DNA from: a virus
Virus record (IMG/VR): IMGVR_UViG_3300026518_000678
Location: 1-25,754 of that record
Length of the DNA stretch: 25,754 bases
Direction: 5' to 3' (one strand)
This document shows positions 1 through 6,667 of this stretch, piece by piece; positions within the stretch are counted from its first letter, which is position 1, and every line of letters starts with the position of its first letter. Under the pieces are notes generated by a model. That model was not told the origin of the DNA. It was given only the letters and a program-made list of their open reading frames with translations, and searched no databases. The translations under genes were made by a program, and so were the position numbers.

Positions 1-348
1 CGCAGTCCTTTTCCGATCCGGGCCATCCAGATCGACGGAGGATCGGAATTCAAGGGCGACTTCGAGCAGGCCTGCCAGGAAGCGGGTATCGACCTCTATG
101 TGCTGCCGCCGAAACGGCCCCAGCGCAATGGCGGGGTGGAACGGGCCAACGGCATCTGGCGCTACGCGTTCTATGCCAGCTACCCGCTACCGACCACGAT
201 ACGGGCGCTTCGTCCCCTGGTGCAATGGTGGGAACAGGTCTACAACCTCCTGCGCCCTCATCAGGCATTGCAGCAGCGCACCCCGGCCGAGTATCTTCGT
301 GAGGCCGGGTATGAGGTCCCCGAGGTCGCGGTGTCTCATATGTACTGA
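1..348 (+). CDS. IS transposase, integrase core (DDE), C-terminal part
   Basis: The open frame runs in from the window edge and ends at a TGA, so only the last ~115 residues are seen. It carries the second half of an rve-type DDE catalytic core: an Asp in the IQIDGGSEF segment (residue 12 of the visible part) and a Glu in NGGVERAN 35 residues later, the D(35)E spacing of IS3/IS481-type transposases. The tail WWEQVYNLLRPHQAL followed by TPAEYL is the usual end of this family. The enzyme would catalyse strand transfer of its own insertion sequence. I cannot tell whether the upstream part is intact, and I did not recognise a terminal inverted repeat between the stop and the tRNA gene. It is most likely chromosomal and outside the prophage. 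Confidence 0.85.
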   Translation, partial: RSPFPIRAIQIDGGSEFKGDFEQACQEAGIDLYVLPPKRPQRNGGVERANGIWRYAFYASYPLPTTIRALRPLVQWWEQVYNLLRPHQALQQRTPAEYLREAGYEVPEVAVSHMY

Positions 349-429
349 ACCAGGACAGATGATTTACAGAAAAGCTCGAGTCCGGTAATCTTTCCGATCT
401 TACTTTCCTGCTGTCAGTTAAAACTATCT

Positions 430-522
<93 letters not shown>

Positions 523-526
523 AAAC

Positions 527-558
527 AAAAAAACCGGTTCTCTGAAACCGGTTTTTTT
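527..558 (+). terminator. Rho-independent terminator of tRNA-Ser
   Basis: A perfect 13-bp inverted repeat (seven A, CCGGTT / AACCGG, seven T) with a 6-nt loop starts 6 nt after the tRNA CCA end. The left arm begins with seven A and the right arm ends with seven T, so it could work on either strand. This is a standard intrinsic terminator for the tRNA transcript. Confidence 0.9.
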
Positions 559-839
559 GTGCCTGAACCCCGCTACTTCGGGGGATTCCGACTGGTTCAA
601 GCGTACCGGGACATATCCATTCCATCCCGACATGTGCCCGCTCTGACTCTCTCTTGGGTCGATATTCTCTGTGACTGCCCATTGGAAGCGTACCCCTCAA
701 GTGCCGTTGTCACGCTTGCAGAAACGATTGAAATCAACGGTTTAAATGTGGCGGTCGAAATGTGTTTGAGTTCAAATATCGGCCCCGGTGACCGGGGCAA
801 ATATCTCGGGCGCTTACTGGCGGGTAATACTGTCGGGAT
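559..839. other. Non-coding left margin of prophage
   Basis: About 280 bases between the tRNA terminator and the recombinase operon. Open frames crossing it have no recognisable motif, and the longest runs antisense into the 840-1250 gene. A GC-rich hairpin (arms 782-788 and 792-798, GCCCCGG/CCGGGGC, 3-nt loop) sits downstream of the leftward recombinase operon and is flanked by direct copies of CAAATATC (773-780, 798-805). It may end that operon, but no clear U tract follows. The left attachment junction probably lies here or at the tRNA 3' end. It cannot be fixed without the right end. Confidence 0.5.
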
Positions 840-1250
840 TCAAAAGCCGAATTGCTTTCGCTGCAGCTCCCAGACCTGGGGAAAGGGATCCATGAAGTCG
901 GCCAGGGTCAAGGTGACTGGGTGGGTGCTCTCTAGTATCGCCTCCTGGATGTCTGGAGCCAGCAGCGTCAGTCGCAGGATTCGGGAGGCATAGCTGGGGC
1001 TGCTGATCCCCTCGTCGGTGGCGATCTCTTTAACGCTGCCGTACTTGCCCTTCGCCAGCCAGCGGTTCCAGCGGTGTGCCCGGACCAGTGCGTTGATTAG
1101 GGTGACGTCGGCCTCCGTGTTGCGATCTGGGTTCACCGGCTGGCCGGTGGGTGAGAGGATGGTCTTGCGGCCTGAGTGGCGTCCTAGCTGAGCTGGGATG
1201 AAGATCTGGATCAGCTTACCGTCTCGGCTTAGATTGATGCTCGGATTCAT
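840..1250 (-). CDS. HTH-like protein coupled to serine recombinase
   Basis: A 136-residue protein read as the last gene of the recombinase operon; its ATG overlaps the recombinase stop by 4 nt (ATGA). Residues ~63-105 (GSVKEIATDEGISSPSYASR, then ILRLTLLAPDIQEAILE) look like a ParB- or sigma-type helix-turn-helix: a short helix, a turn with the acidic DEGIS segment, and a recognition helix ending in SRILRLTLLAP. The rest is basic and has no recognised domain. Such a small DNA-binding partner after a DUF2924/serine recombinase pair is common in prophages. A role as directionality factor or att-site accessory protein is inference. It is a soluble protein with no signal peptide or membrane segment. 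Confidence 0.8.
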   Translation of the reverse strand: MNPSINLSRDGKLIQIFIPAQLGRHSGRKTILSPTGQPVNPDRNTEADVTLINALVRAHRWNRWLAKGKYGSVKEIATDEGISSPSYASRILRLTLLAPDIQEAILESTHPVTLTLADFMDPFPQVWELQRKQFGF

Positions 1251-2593
1251 GCGCTCATCTCCTTGGTTTCCCGGGCTGCAGCCTTGAGGTCCAGCACCAG
1301 GCTGTTGATGCCGTTGGTTCGCATGTCAATGTGGACACCCTCGGGTTCCACCCGGATCTTTTCGATGAAGAGTTGCAGCAACCGGGCCTGTTCCTTGTGG
1401 TAGAGATGGTCCCAGACTGCCTCGATGGATTGGAGACCTTCGCGCACCTCCTCTTCGGTAATACTGTCATCCATGGTGGTCGCCGCCTTCCAGGTGCTGA
1501 CAATCATGGCCGGATTCCGGAATACGGTTTTGATCTGATCAAAGACGATGCCTTCGAGATCTCCGGCCCGTACCATGCGTACCGGGCACTCCTCATGACC
1601 GCGCTTGTTGGCGGTGTGGGTGACGTAATAGCGGTACCTCTTGTCTCCCCGCTTGGTGTGGGTGGGTGTCATCGCCTTGCCGTCGGGACCGTAGAGTAGC
1701 CCCTTGAGCGGGGCCGCAGTCTGTCGCCGGCCATCTGCAGCGCGCTGGGTTTTATCTTTGGCCATGATGCCATGGGCCTTGTCCCATAGATCCTGATCGA
1801 TGATGGCCTGGTGTTCGCCGGGATACCACTTGTCCTTGTGCCGTATCTCGCCCAGGTAGATGCGGTTGTTGAGGATCTTGTAGAGGGTGGTTTTGTTGAA
1901 GGGATAGCCACCACTTACCCGTCCATCACGACCGCGGCGGCGTTTGGTTCGGAAGCCGTGGTCATTGAGCTCCTTGCACAGCAACGTGGTAGAGCGCAGA
2001 CGGATGAATCGATTGAAAATGCGCCGCACCAGATCCGTCTCTGCTTCATTGGGTATCAGCTTGCGGCTGGTTACATCGTAGCCCAGTGGCACGTAGCCCC
2101 CCATCCACATCCCCTTCTTCTTCGACAGGGTGATCTTGTCGCGGATGCGTTCGCCGGTGACCTCGCGCTCGAACTGAGCGAAGGAGAGCAGGATGTTTAG
2201 TGTCAGCCGCCCCATGGAACTGGTGGTGTTGAATTGTTGGGTGACCGAGACAAAAGAGACACCGTGCTTGTCGAACAGGTCGATGATCTGGGCGAAGTCA
2301 CCCAGGGAGCGACTGAGGCGGTCCACCTTGTAGACCACCACCACGTCGACCCTGTTGGCCTTCACGTCAGCCAGAAGTTGTTGCAGGCCGGGACGGTCCA
2401 TGGTGCCGCCGGAGATGCCGCCGTCGTCGTAGCGGTTTGGCAACAGCATCCAGCCCTCGTGCTTCTGCGAGTGGATGTAGGCCTCACCCGCCTCCCGTTG
2501 AGCGTCCAGCGAGTTGAATTCTTGCTCCAGTCCTTCCTCGGAGGACTTGCGGGTGTAGACCACGCAACGGATCGGTTTCTTGTCGCTGGTCAT
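1247..2593 (-). CDS. Large serine recombinase (phage integrase)
   Basis: A 448-residue site-specific recombinase. Residues ~8-155 form the resolvase/invertase catalytic domain: VYTRKSS places the nucleophilic Ser at about residue 17, and YKVDRLSRSLGDFAQI carries the catalytic arginines. Residues ~170-270 match the Recombinase domain (LCKELNDHG, NKTTLYKILNNRIYLGEI). A zinc-ribbon-like segment follows (KGLLYGPDGKAMTP, RYRYYV, HEECPVR) but keeps only one cysteine, so it probably does not bind zinc. The enzyme cuts and exchanges attP and attB through a Ser-DNA link to insert the phage. It overlaps both neighbours by 4 nt, which couples its translation to DUF2924 and to the HTH-like gene. This is the typical DUF2924-associated recombinase subfamily. 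Length and domains look intact. Confidence 0.96.
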   Translation of the reverse strand: MTSDKKPIRCVVYTRKSSEEGLEQEFNSLDAQREAGEAYIHSQKHEGWMLLPNRYDDGGISGGTMDRPGLQQLLADVKANRVDVVVVYKVDRLSRSLGDFAQIIDLFDKHGVSFVSVTQQFNTTSSMGRLTLNILLSFAQFEREVTGERIRDKITLSKKKGMWMGGYVPLGYDVTSRKLIPNEAETDLVRRIFNRFIRLRSTTLLCKELNDHGFRTKRRRGRDGRVSGGYPFNKTTLYKILNNRIYLGEIRHKDKWYPGEHQAIIDQDLWDKAHGIMAKDKTQRAADGRRQTAAPLKGLLYGPDGKAMTPTHTKRGDKRYRYYVTHTANKRGHEECPVRMVRAGDLEGIVFDQIKTVFRNPAMIVSTWKAATTMDDSITEEEVREGLQSIEAVWDHLYHKEQARLLQLFIEKIRVEPEGVHIDMRTNGINSLVLDLKAAARETKEMSA

Positions 2594-3021
2594 TTGCCAC
2601 TCCTCGTCAGGCCGAAGAATAGCGGTCCCGACCAGCGGGTACCGGTAATTTCTCGGGCAATGTGGGACAGGCTGCGGAAAGTTCGGCCCTGGTACTCGAA
2701 GCCGTTGCGAGTGACGGTGACGTGGTGCTCAACCTCCTGATACTCGCGGATCAGCTTGGTGCCAACCGCAGGGCGCTTAACCCGGTTGCTGCTGGGCTTG
2801 AGCTGCTCCTTGCCGCGCATCAGCCGGTTGATGCGGTCCTGCGAGGTGTTGGAGAGTCCGCCGTAGGCCAACTCTTGAATGCGCCATGCCAGCCGTGGGA
2901 TCAGATAGTCCCGCTTCTTGCGCGGGGCTGTTTCATTAAATAGTTCCCGCCATAGTTTCTTCAGTTCGTCATTTTCCAGTGATGGCAGCGCCGCCACTTT
3001 GCCAATTACATCTGCACTCAT
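2590..3021 (-). CDS. DUF2924 family protein
   Basis: A 143-residue basic protein matching DUF2924 in pattern: an N-terminal helical part with ELKKLWRELFNETAPRKKRDYLIPRLAWRIQE split over residues ~18-50, and a C-terminal HVTVTRNGFEYQGRTFRSLS followed by AREITGTRWSGPLFFGL. The C-terminal GxxYxGxxxxSLSxIAxxITGxxWSGPxFFGL signature is diagnostic. The family is nearly always found directly before serine recombinases in prophages and islands. Its biochemical role is not established; assistance in att-site binding or recombination direction is the usual guess. ATG overlaps the upstream small ORF by 4 nt (ATGA), and its own stop overlaps the recombinase start the same way. Confidence 0.93.
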   Translation of the reverse strand: MSADVIGKVAALPSLENDELKKLWRELFNETAPRKKRDYLIPRLAWRIQELAYGGLSNTSQDRINRLMRGKEQLKPSSNRVKRPAVGTKLIREYQEVEHHVTVTRNGFEYQGRTFRSLSHIAREITGTRWSGPLFFGLTRSGK

Positions 3022-3203
3022 CGTTGTTTTTCTCCGTTGTGATAACGGTCATGATGAACGCTTCCGGTGGGCGGGAAGTCCAGTGGAAAATCGCTCTCTT
3101 TCTGGGCATTCCGGAGGCGGAGTACGCCCGTTGCAAGGATCTCAGCGACCTCGGCCGTTCGTTCCTCGTCAGATAATGTTTCTGTAGGGTGAAATTTTTG
3201 CAT
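3018..3203 (-). CDS. Small protein heading the recombinase operon
   Basis: A 61-residue ORF whose stop overlaps the DUF2924 start by 4 nt. The core TLSDEERTAEVAEILATGVL followed by RLRNAQ is like small proteins often annotated ahead of DUF2924 genes, and the tail is hydrophilic. No function is known. It would be the first gene of the four-gene leftward operon. The Shine-Dalgarno sequence is weak (GAGATAAGCG before ATG), and one arm of a long-range inverted repeat (3203-3211) overlaps the start codon. Translation may therefore depend on that structure. The alternative is a leader peptide only. Confidence 0.7.
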   Translation of the reverse strand: MQKFHPTETLSDEERTAEVAEILATGVLRLRNAQKESDFPLDFPPTGSVHHDRYHNGEKQR

Positions 3204-3276
3204 CGCTTATCTCGGTGAGCATGTGAAATCTCGAAATCGTTGATAAGCGATATTGTCCAGCGGTTGCCGGACAATA
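3203..3276. promoter_or_regulatory. Two inverted repeats upstream of recombinase operon
   Basis: Two nested regulatory-looking repeats. The first is TCGCTTATC (3203-3211) and GATAAGCGA (3242-3250), 9-bp arms with 30 nt between. The second is TATTGTCC (3251-3258) and GGACAATA (3269-3276), 8-bp perfect arms with 10 nt between. The first overlaps the start codon of the small ORF. On the leftward strand TTGTCC, 16 nt, TATCGC is a weak candidate promoter inside the second repeat. They could be operator sites for a repressor or a translation-blocking hairpin. The repeats are certain; their role is inferred. Confidence 0.5.
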
Positions 3277-3335
3277 GACATCAGGGAGTTGAGTGGTGCT
3301 TGTTACTGCTGTCGGCGTGAGCGTAAATGGCAATT

Positions 3336-3548
3336 CTAGAACCAGTGGACGGTGTCGTTCTTGTCGTTCGAGTGAGTTATCTCCCATCCACAAATCGAAC
3401 GGATATAGGTTGTCTCCTCCCAGCCACCAAACATGGAGCCACGGATTGCTTTGGTATCGATTTCTTTCAACGCGTGATGCGGTTTGTCATACCGTCCCTT
3501 CTTTAGCTGTTCTTTGCACTGATCGCATCGTTGATCCTTTCTCTCCAT
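3336..3548 (-). CDS. Small CxxC protein, unknown function
   Basis: A 70-residue protein, last gene of the XRE/ImmA/nuclease operon, starting 6 nt after the nuclease stop with GGGAG 9 nt upstream of its ATG. It has a CDQC pair at residues 8-11, a third Cys at ~53 in SICGWEITHSNDKNDTVHWF, and nearby His residues, so a small metal-binding fold is plausible. The C-terminal pattern (aromatic, Cys-Gly, THSNDKND, HWF) looks conserved rather than random. I do not recognise a family. Its tight linkage suggests it works with the nuclease, for example as partner or inhibitor, but this is inference only. Confidence 0.65.
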   Translation of the reverse strand: MERKDQRCDQCKEQLKKGRYDKPHHALKEIDTKAIRGSMFGGWEETTYIRSICGWEITHSNDKNDTVHWF

Positions 3549-3554
3549 GTCGCG

Positions 3555-4145
3555 TTACTCCCGATTATCCAGCCAGCGGGCTGCCTTTATCAGTTGCAGG
3601 ACTCTGCCAACCTCGGATGATGCTGGCGTGGTATTGATGGTGGGCCAGAGGTCATTAAGGATGTCTGAGAACGTGAGGATCCTGATCGGATTGCCATGTA
3701 GAATTTCGCTGAAATCAGAGTGGCTTTCCCAAACGCTCTTATCGCCCTTCAGAACGGTCACTGCCGTTGTATAGGTGAACTCGCGCGAGCCAGAAATTTC
3801 TTCGATTTTATCAATGAATGCTTCCGCCCATTTTTTTCGAGTAAGCTCGCGAAAGCCTTTCCATGCCTCTCGGCCAGAGACGATCTTGTTGTTTTCAATT
3901 TCTGCAATTTTTGATTTCGGGTTGAAGCCGCCTTGCCAGCTTTTACAGCTTACAGCGACGACCTTGTCTGGCCCTTGCAGAATCGGATTGATACCGACAA
4001 CGTCGATGTCGCTGTGAACTGAGTCCTGTCGTGAATCGAAATCCGGGTGTTTGTTGTCAGGTCTGAACTTGACGTTATGTCGGGTGAAATAACCTTTATG
4101 CTGAAGGTACTCATCGACCAACTGTTCCAGGATATCTTCTTTCAT
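3555..4145 (-). CDS. Mrr-like PD-(D/E)XK endonuclease candidate
   Basis: A 196-residue protein with a restriction-endonuclease-type core: HSDIDVVG (acidic residues 46 and 48), then after ~14 residues VVAVSCKSW (Ser66-x-Lys68). This is the Asp...(Glu/Gln/Ser)-x-Lys layout of Mrr-like nucleases, with Ser replacing the usual Glu or Gln. An N-terminal helical part (LEQLVDEYLQHKGYF) precedes it, as in many such enzymes. The C-terminal IRILTFSDILNDLWP resembles the closing segment of Hjc/Mrr folds. I chose the ATG at 4145 because it overlaps the ImmA stop (ATGA); an ATG at 4160 in the same frame is possible. It may cut DNA, perhaps modified or foreign DNA. The target is unknown. Confidence 0.75.
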   Translation of the reverse strand: MKEDILEQLVDEYLQHKGYFTRHNVKFRPDNKHPDFDSRQDSVHSDIDVVGINPILQGPDKVVAVSCKSWQGGFNPKSKIAEIENNKIVSGREAWKGFRELTRKKWAEAFIDKIEEISGSREFTYTTAVTVLKGDKSVWESHSDFSEILHGNPIRILTFSDILNDLWPTINTTPASSEVGRVLQLIKAARWLDNRE

Positions 4146-5032
4146 GAAATGTTCTCCCACCTACGGAACATGTCGGATGCATCCATTTCGTGCTCTTCAT
4201 CAAGCAGGTCGTATCCACCGGTGTTATCCAACAACAGAACGGTCAGCGTTTTCTCGTACTCTTCTGAGTAGATGGTGTATTCAACGGCTCCCTCATCAAA
4301 CCAGACGCCGGGGGCATGGCGAACACCATCCCTGGCAGTGAAAGAAAAGGTTTGTTCGGCGGCCAGAGATGTGGATGGCACAGGGACGGGGCCGCTGCGA
4401 GTGGCGAAATATTTTCCGGACTTGAATGCCTTGGGACTGGACTTCGCCCAGTGCATATACCCGTCTTCCGAGAAAACGGCAACGGCTCGCTTGGAGGTAA
4501 ACTCGAGCCAACGCAGAACTGCCGAAGTGAGAGACACCCCATATCGGTCGGCACAGTGGCCAAGTAGATCGAAACTAAAAGGTTCGCCTTCAACCTGATG
4601 CCGGAAATCATGAGCTGGCATCAGCAGGCAGGCAGCAAAGGCGTTAGCTTCCTCTTCCCGCACTCCGTAACCGGTATCGTAGCGCAGCATGTCGCTGGTG
4701 CCGCATTCGAAACCGTTAGGACCGGCATCTTGTCGGTGCAACATGTAGTGGCCCAACTCATGGGCCAGTGTGAAGCGCACCCGGCCGGGGTGCTCGATAT
4801 TGGTGTTGTAGAAAATGGCCCAGCGAGGGGCGGCAGGGTCTTTCGCCAGCACCCCTTCGAAATTCTTTAAGGCATGACCCTGAACATCGGTGATGGGGTC
4901 AGTATTGAATGAAGGAGTCAGTTCGAGAGCGACCTTGCGGACATCGACCGGATACCTTTCCTCAGGAGGCAAGGTGTCGAGTATGCGTGAAAGCCGATTG
5001 GCTTCTTTTTGGGGTCGCTTCCGTTCCGTCAC
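4142..5032 (-). CDS. ImmA/IrrE family metallo-endopeptidase
   Basis: A 296-residue zinc protease. FTLAHELGHYMLH gives the HExxH motif (His91, Glu92, His95), and REEEANAFAACLLMP gives the third zinc ligand near Glu126-128 followed by the standard ANxFAxxLLMP. In ICEBs1 ImmA and Deinococcus IrrE, such proteases cleave a partner XRE repressor to derepress genes. Here the XRE gene lies directly upstream and overlaps by 4 nt (ATGA), a strong pointer to that pairing. The C-terminal ~120 residues (from FTSKRAVAVF on) are longer than in minimal ImmA and may sense a signal. The protein is cytoplasmic. The protease call is secure; the cleavage target is inferred. Confidence 0.94.
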   Translation of the reverse strand: MTERKRPQKEANRLSRILDTLPPEERYPVDVRKVALELTPSFNTDPITDVQGHALKNFEGVLAKDPAAPRWAIFYNTNIEHPGRVRFTLAHELGHYMLHRQDAGPNGFECGTSDMLRYDTGYGVREEEANAFAACLLMPAHDFRHQVEGEPFSFDLLGHCADRYGVSLTSAVLRWLEFTSKRAVAVFSEDGYMHWAKSSPKAFKSGKYFATRSGPVPVPSTSLAAEQTFSFTARDGVRHAPGVWFDEGAVEYTIYSEEYEKTLTVLLLDNTGGYDLLDEEHEMDASDMFRRWENIS

Positions 5033-5352
5033 TTCTTCTTGCTCCAGGCGTCGATGATGTCCTCAATCTTCTGCTGATCCTCCTCGTCCAGGCTCTCAAA
5101 TTTGCGGAAGAACACTTCTCGTTTGACCTGATTGGTCGGTTCGGTCATGCCGTTGTCCACCAGAAAATCGGTGGTCGTATCCAGGGCTCGAGCGATGGCG
5201 GCCAGTTTTTCGGCAGACGGACGTTTCACACCGCGGTTTTCAAGCTCCCAGATGTAACTTTTGCCAGAGCCGATTTCCTCGGCAAGCTGCTCCAGAGTCA
5301 ATCCCTTGGCTTTGCGCAACTCTTTGATCTTGGCCCCTAGTAGGTTGGCCAC
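5029..5352 (-). CDS. XRE family HTH transcriptional regulator
   Basis: A 107-residue repressor-type protein. Residues ~6-62 are a Cro/CI helix-turn-helix (IKELRKAKGLTLEQLAEEIG, then SYIWELENRGVKRPS and KLAAIARAL). The C-terminal part (VFFRKFESLDEEDQQKIEDI) is helical and charged, a likely dimer or protease-target segment. It heads the leftward operon with the ImmA protease. The TGAACT-AGAA-AGTTCA inverted repeat just downstream of its own promoter is the obvious candidate operator, and a TGAACT half-site sits beyond the divergent promoter. It therefore probably controls both operons. Start ATG is preceded by GAGGAGATAT. Confidence 0.93.
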   Translation of the reverse strand: MANLLGAKIKELRKAKGLTLEQLAEEIGSGKSYIWELENRGVKRPSAEKLAAIARALDTTTDFLVDNGMTEPTNQVKREVFFRKFESLDEEDQQKIEDIIDAWSKKK

Positions 5353-5378
5353 GGTATATCTCCTCGTCTCGGAATGGT

Positions 5379-5465
5379 TGAACTAGAAAGTTCAGTATAG
5401 AGATACAAAAGGTGCTTGACAAGCGATATAAGCCTCACTATCTTTATGGTTCGCTATCTTGAACT
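5379..5465. promoter_or_regulatory. Overlapping divergent sigma70 promoters with XRE operator
   Basis: Rightward: TTGACA (5416-5421), 17 nt, TATCTT (5439-5444), feeding the 389-residue gene. Leftward: TTGTCA (5422-5417), 17 nt, TATACT (5399-5394), feeding the XRE operon. The two -35 boxes share five bases. The inverted repeat TGAACT-AGAA-AGTTCA (5379-5394) touches the leftward -10 box, and a single TGAACT half-site lies at 5460-5465, after the rightward -10. Both promoters are near consensus with optimal spacing. Repression by the neighbouring XRE protein is inference. Confidence 0.8.
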
Positions 5466-5497
5466 TTTTGTGATTCTGCACCAAAGAGGACCGTTTA

Positions 5498-6667
5498 ATG
5501 CCGATTGTTCGAAACTTCATCAGACACGCTTCTCCCGCAAGGCTGCGGGAGTACTTCGCCCATAAAAAAATCGCCGTCAGCGGCGTCGACTGGAGCCAGG
5601 ATCAATCCCAAGTTGCCAAGAATGTCATCCAGTTGGTCGATCACCTGAGTGAAGCGGACCAGGCCAGGCTCAGGATTGATGCGGAACGGGTATGCCACAT
5701 GGCGGATGAGGTTGGTCAGGCCGCACTGTTAAGCGTGGTGAAAGACCAGGCAACGTATACCAGTCTGCAAAACGGTATCGAGCGTAGTCATTGGGCCTAT
5801 GTCAACGAGCCGCAATCGTTTCGACACGCCGAGGATATCCGCTATGCCGACCAGTACCGCCATGGACAGAACTGGAGCGGGTATCAGGTAGACGAAGGGA
5901 TTGCATTGGCTACCGATCCGGTATCCCTGGCCACATTCAAGGACAAGATCAAATCGCTGTTTGGCCTGGGTGACAAGGTAAAGCTGGAGTTGTTCGAGCG
6001 CACGATGCCTGATGACAAGGGCAATGACATCGACGTGGTCCAGCTGATGGTCTACCAGGAAGGTTTGCCCGATTCCTATCTGGAGTTCGAGGGCGAAGAC
6101 ATTGTCTCGCGTATCCGACGCCCGGTTTCTGAACACGCAATCACTTATGCGCCGGACACTGGTGTCATCGAGGTGGTGGCCGCACGACGGGAACGCAGGG
6201 ATACCATCGCCAAGGCCTTCACGGAGGACCTACTCAATCAGCAGGTGGAAGCCGATAGTATTCCACTGCGGCGGTATGATTTGACACCATTGCTGCAAGA
6301 CCAACCACTGGACTGGGATGTGGAGGATGGCATCGAATCCGTACAGCTCGTCATGATGAAGCTCAAGGACCTGGCCGGAGACGGACGTGTCCAGCTGGAG
6401 GTGCCGGCCAAGCGAGCGATCGGTTTCCACGAATATGCCCAGGAATATTTCGGTGAACACAATCCACTGACTTCGGGCAATTTCACGCCCACCCAGGCAC
6501 AAATTTCCATTCGCTTCCATCCGGAAAATGGCTCCAACCGCCACAAGGTGTTGCCGGTAAAGATCACCATGCCTAATGGTTGTGATCTGCGCAGTCGCAC
6601 TGACCGCGAGCGGCTGATCGGTGAGAAGTACCTCAAGCGTTGGGCCTTGCTCGAGGAGGTGGCTTGA
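5498..6667 (+). CDS. Unknown 389-residue protein of accessory block
   Basis: I do not recognise this protein. It is soluble, acidic and about 389 residues, with no signal peptide or membrane span. Visible regions: an N-terminal helical part (residues ~1-110, with QLVDHLSEADQARLRID and VCHMADEVGQAAL), a middle mixed alpha/beta part around KLELFERTMPDDKGNDIDVV and VQLMVYQEGLPDSYLEF, and a C-terminal basic part (VLPVKITMPNGCDL, then RERLIGEKYLKRW). Start ATG has AGAGGA 7 nt upstream and lies behind a near-consensus promoter. The stop TGA overlaps the next ATG by one base, so the two genes are coupled. Divergence from the XRE/ImmA/nuclease operon suggests one regulated unit. Function is unknown. 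Confidence 0.85.
   Translation: MPIVRNFIRHASPARLREYFAHKKIAVSGVDWSQDQSQVAKNVIQLVDHLSEADQARLRIDAERVCHMADEVGQAALLSVVKDQATYTSLQNGIERSHWAYVNEPQSFRHAEDIRYADQYRHGQNWSGYQVDEGIALATDPVSLATFKDKIKSLFGLGDKVKLELFERTMPDDKGNDIDVVQLMVYQEGLPDSYLEFEGEDIVSRIRRPVSEHAITYAPDTGVIEVVAARRERRDTIAKAFTEDLLNQQVEADSIPLRRYDLTPLLQDQPLDWDVEDGIESVQLVMMKLKDLAGDGRVQLEVPAKRAIGFHEYAQEYFGEHNPLTSGNFTPTQAQISIRFHPENGSNRHKVLPVKITMPNGCDLRSRTDRERLIGEKYLKRWALLEEVA

Noticed and set aside
559-993. Rightward 144-residue frame left of the recombinase operon
   Set aside because: It has no motif or good RBS, begins in the tRNA terminator and runs antisense to the real 840-1250 gene.
3169-3393. Leftward 74-residue frame before the recombinase operon
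   Set aside because: Composition looks random, and it overlaps both the repeat region and the small CxxC gene.
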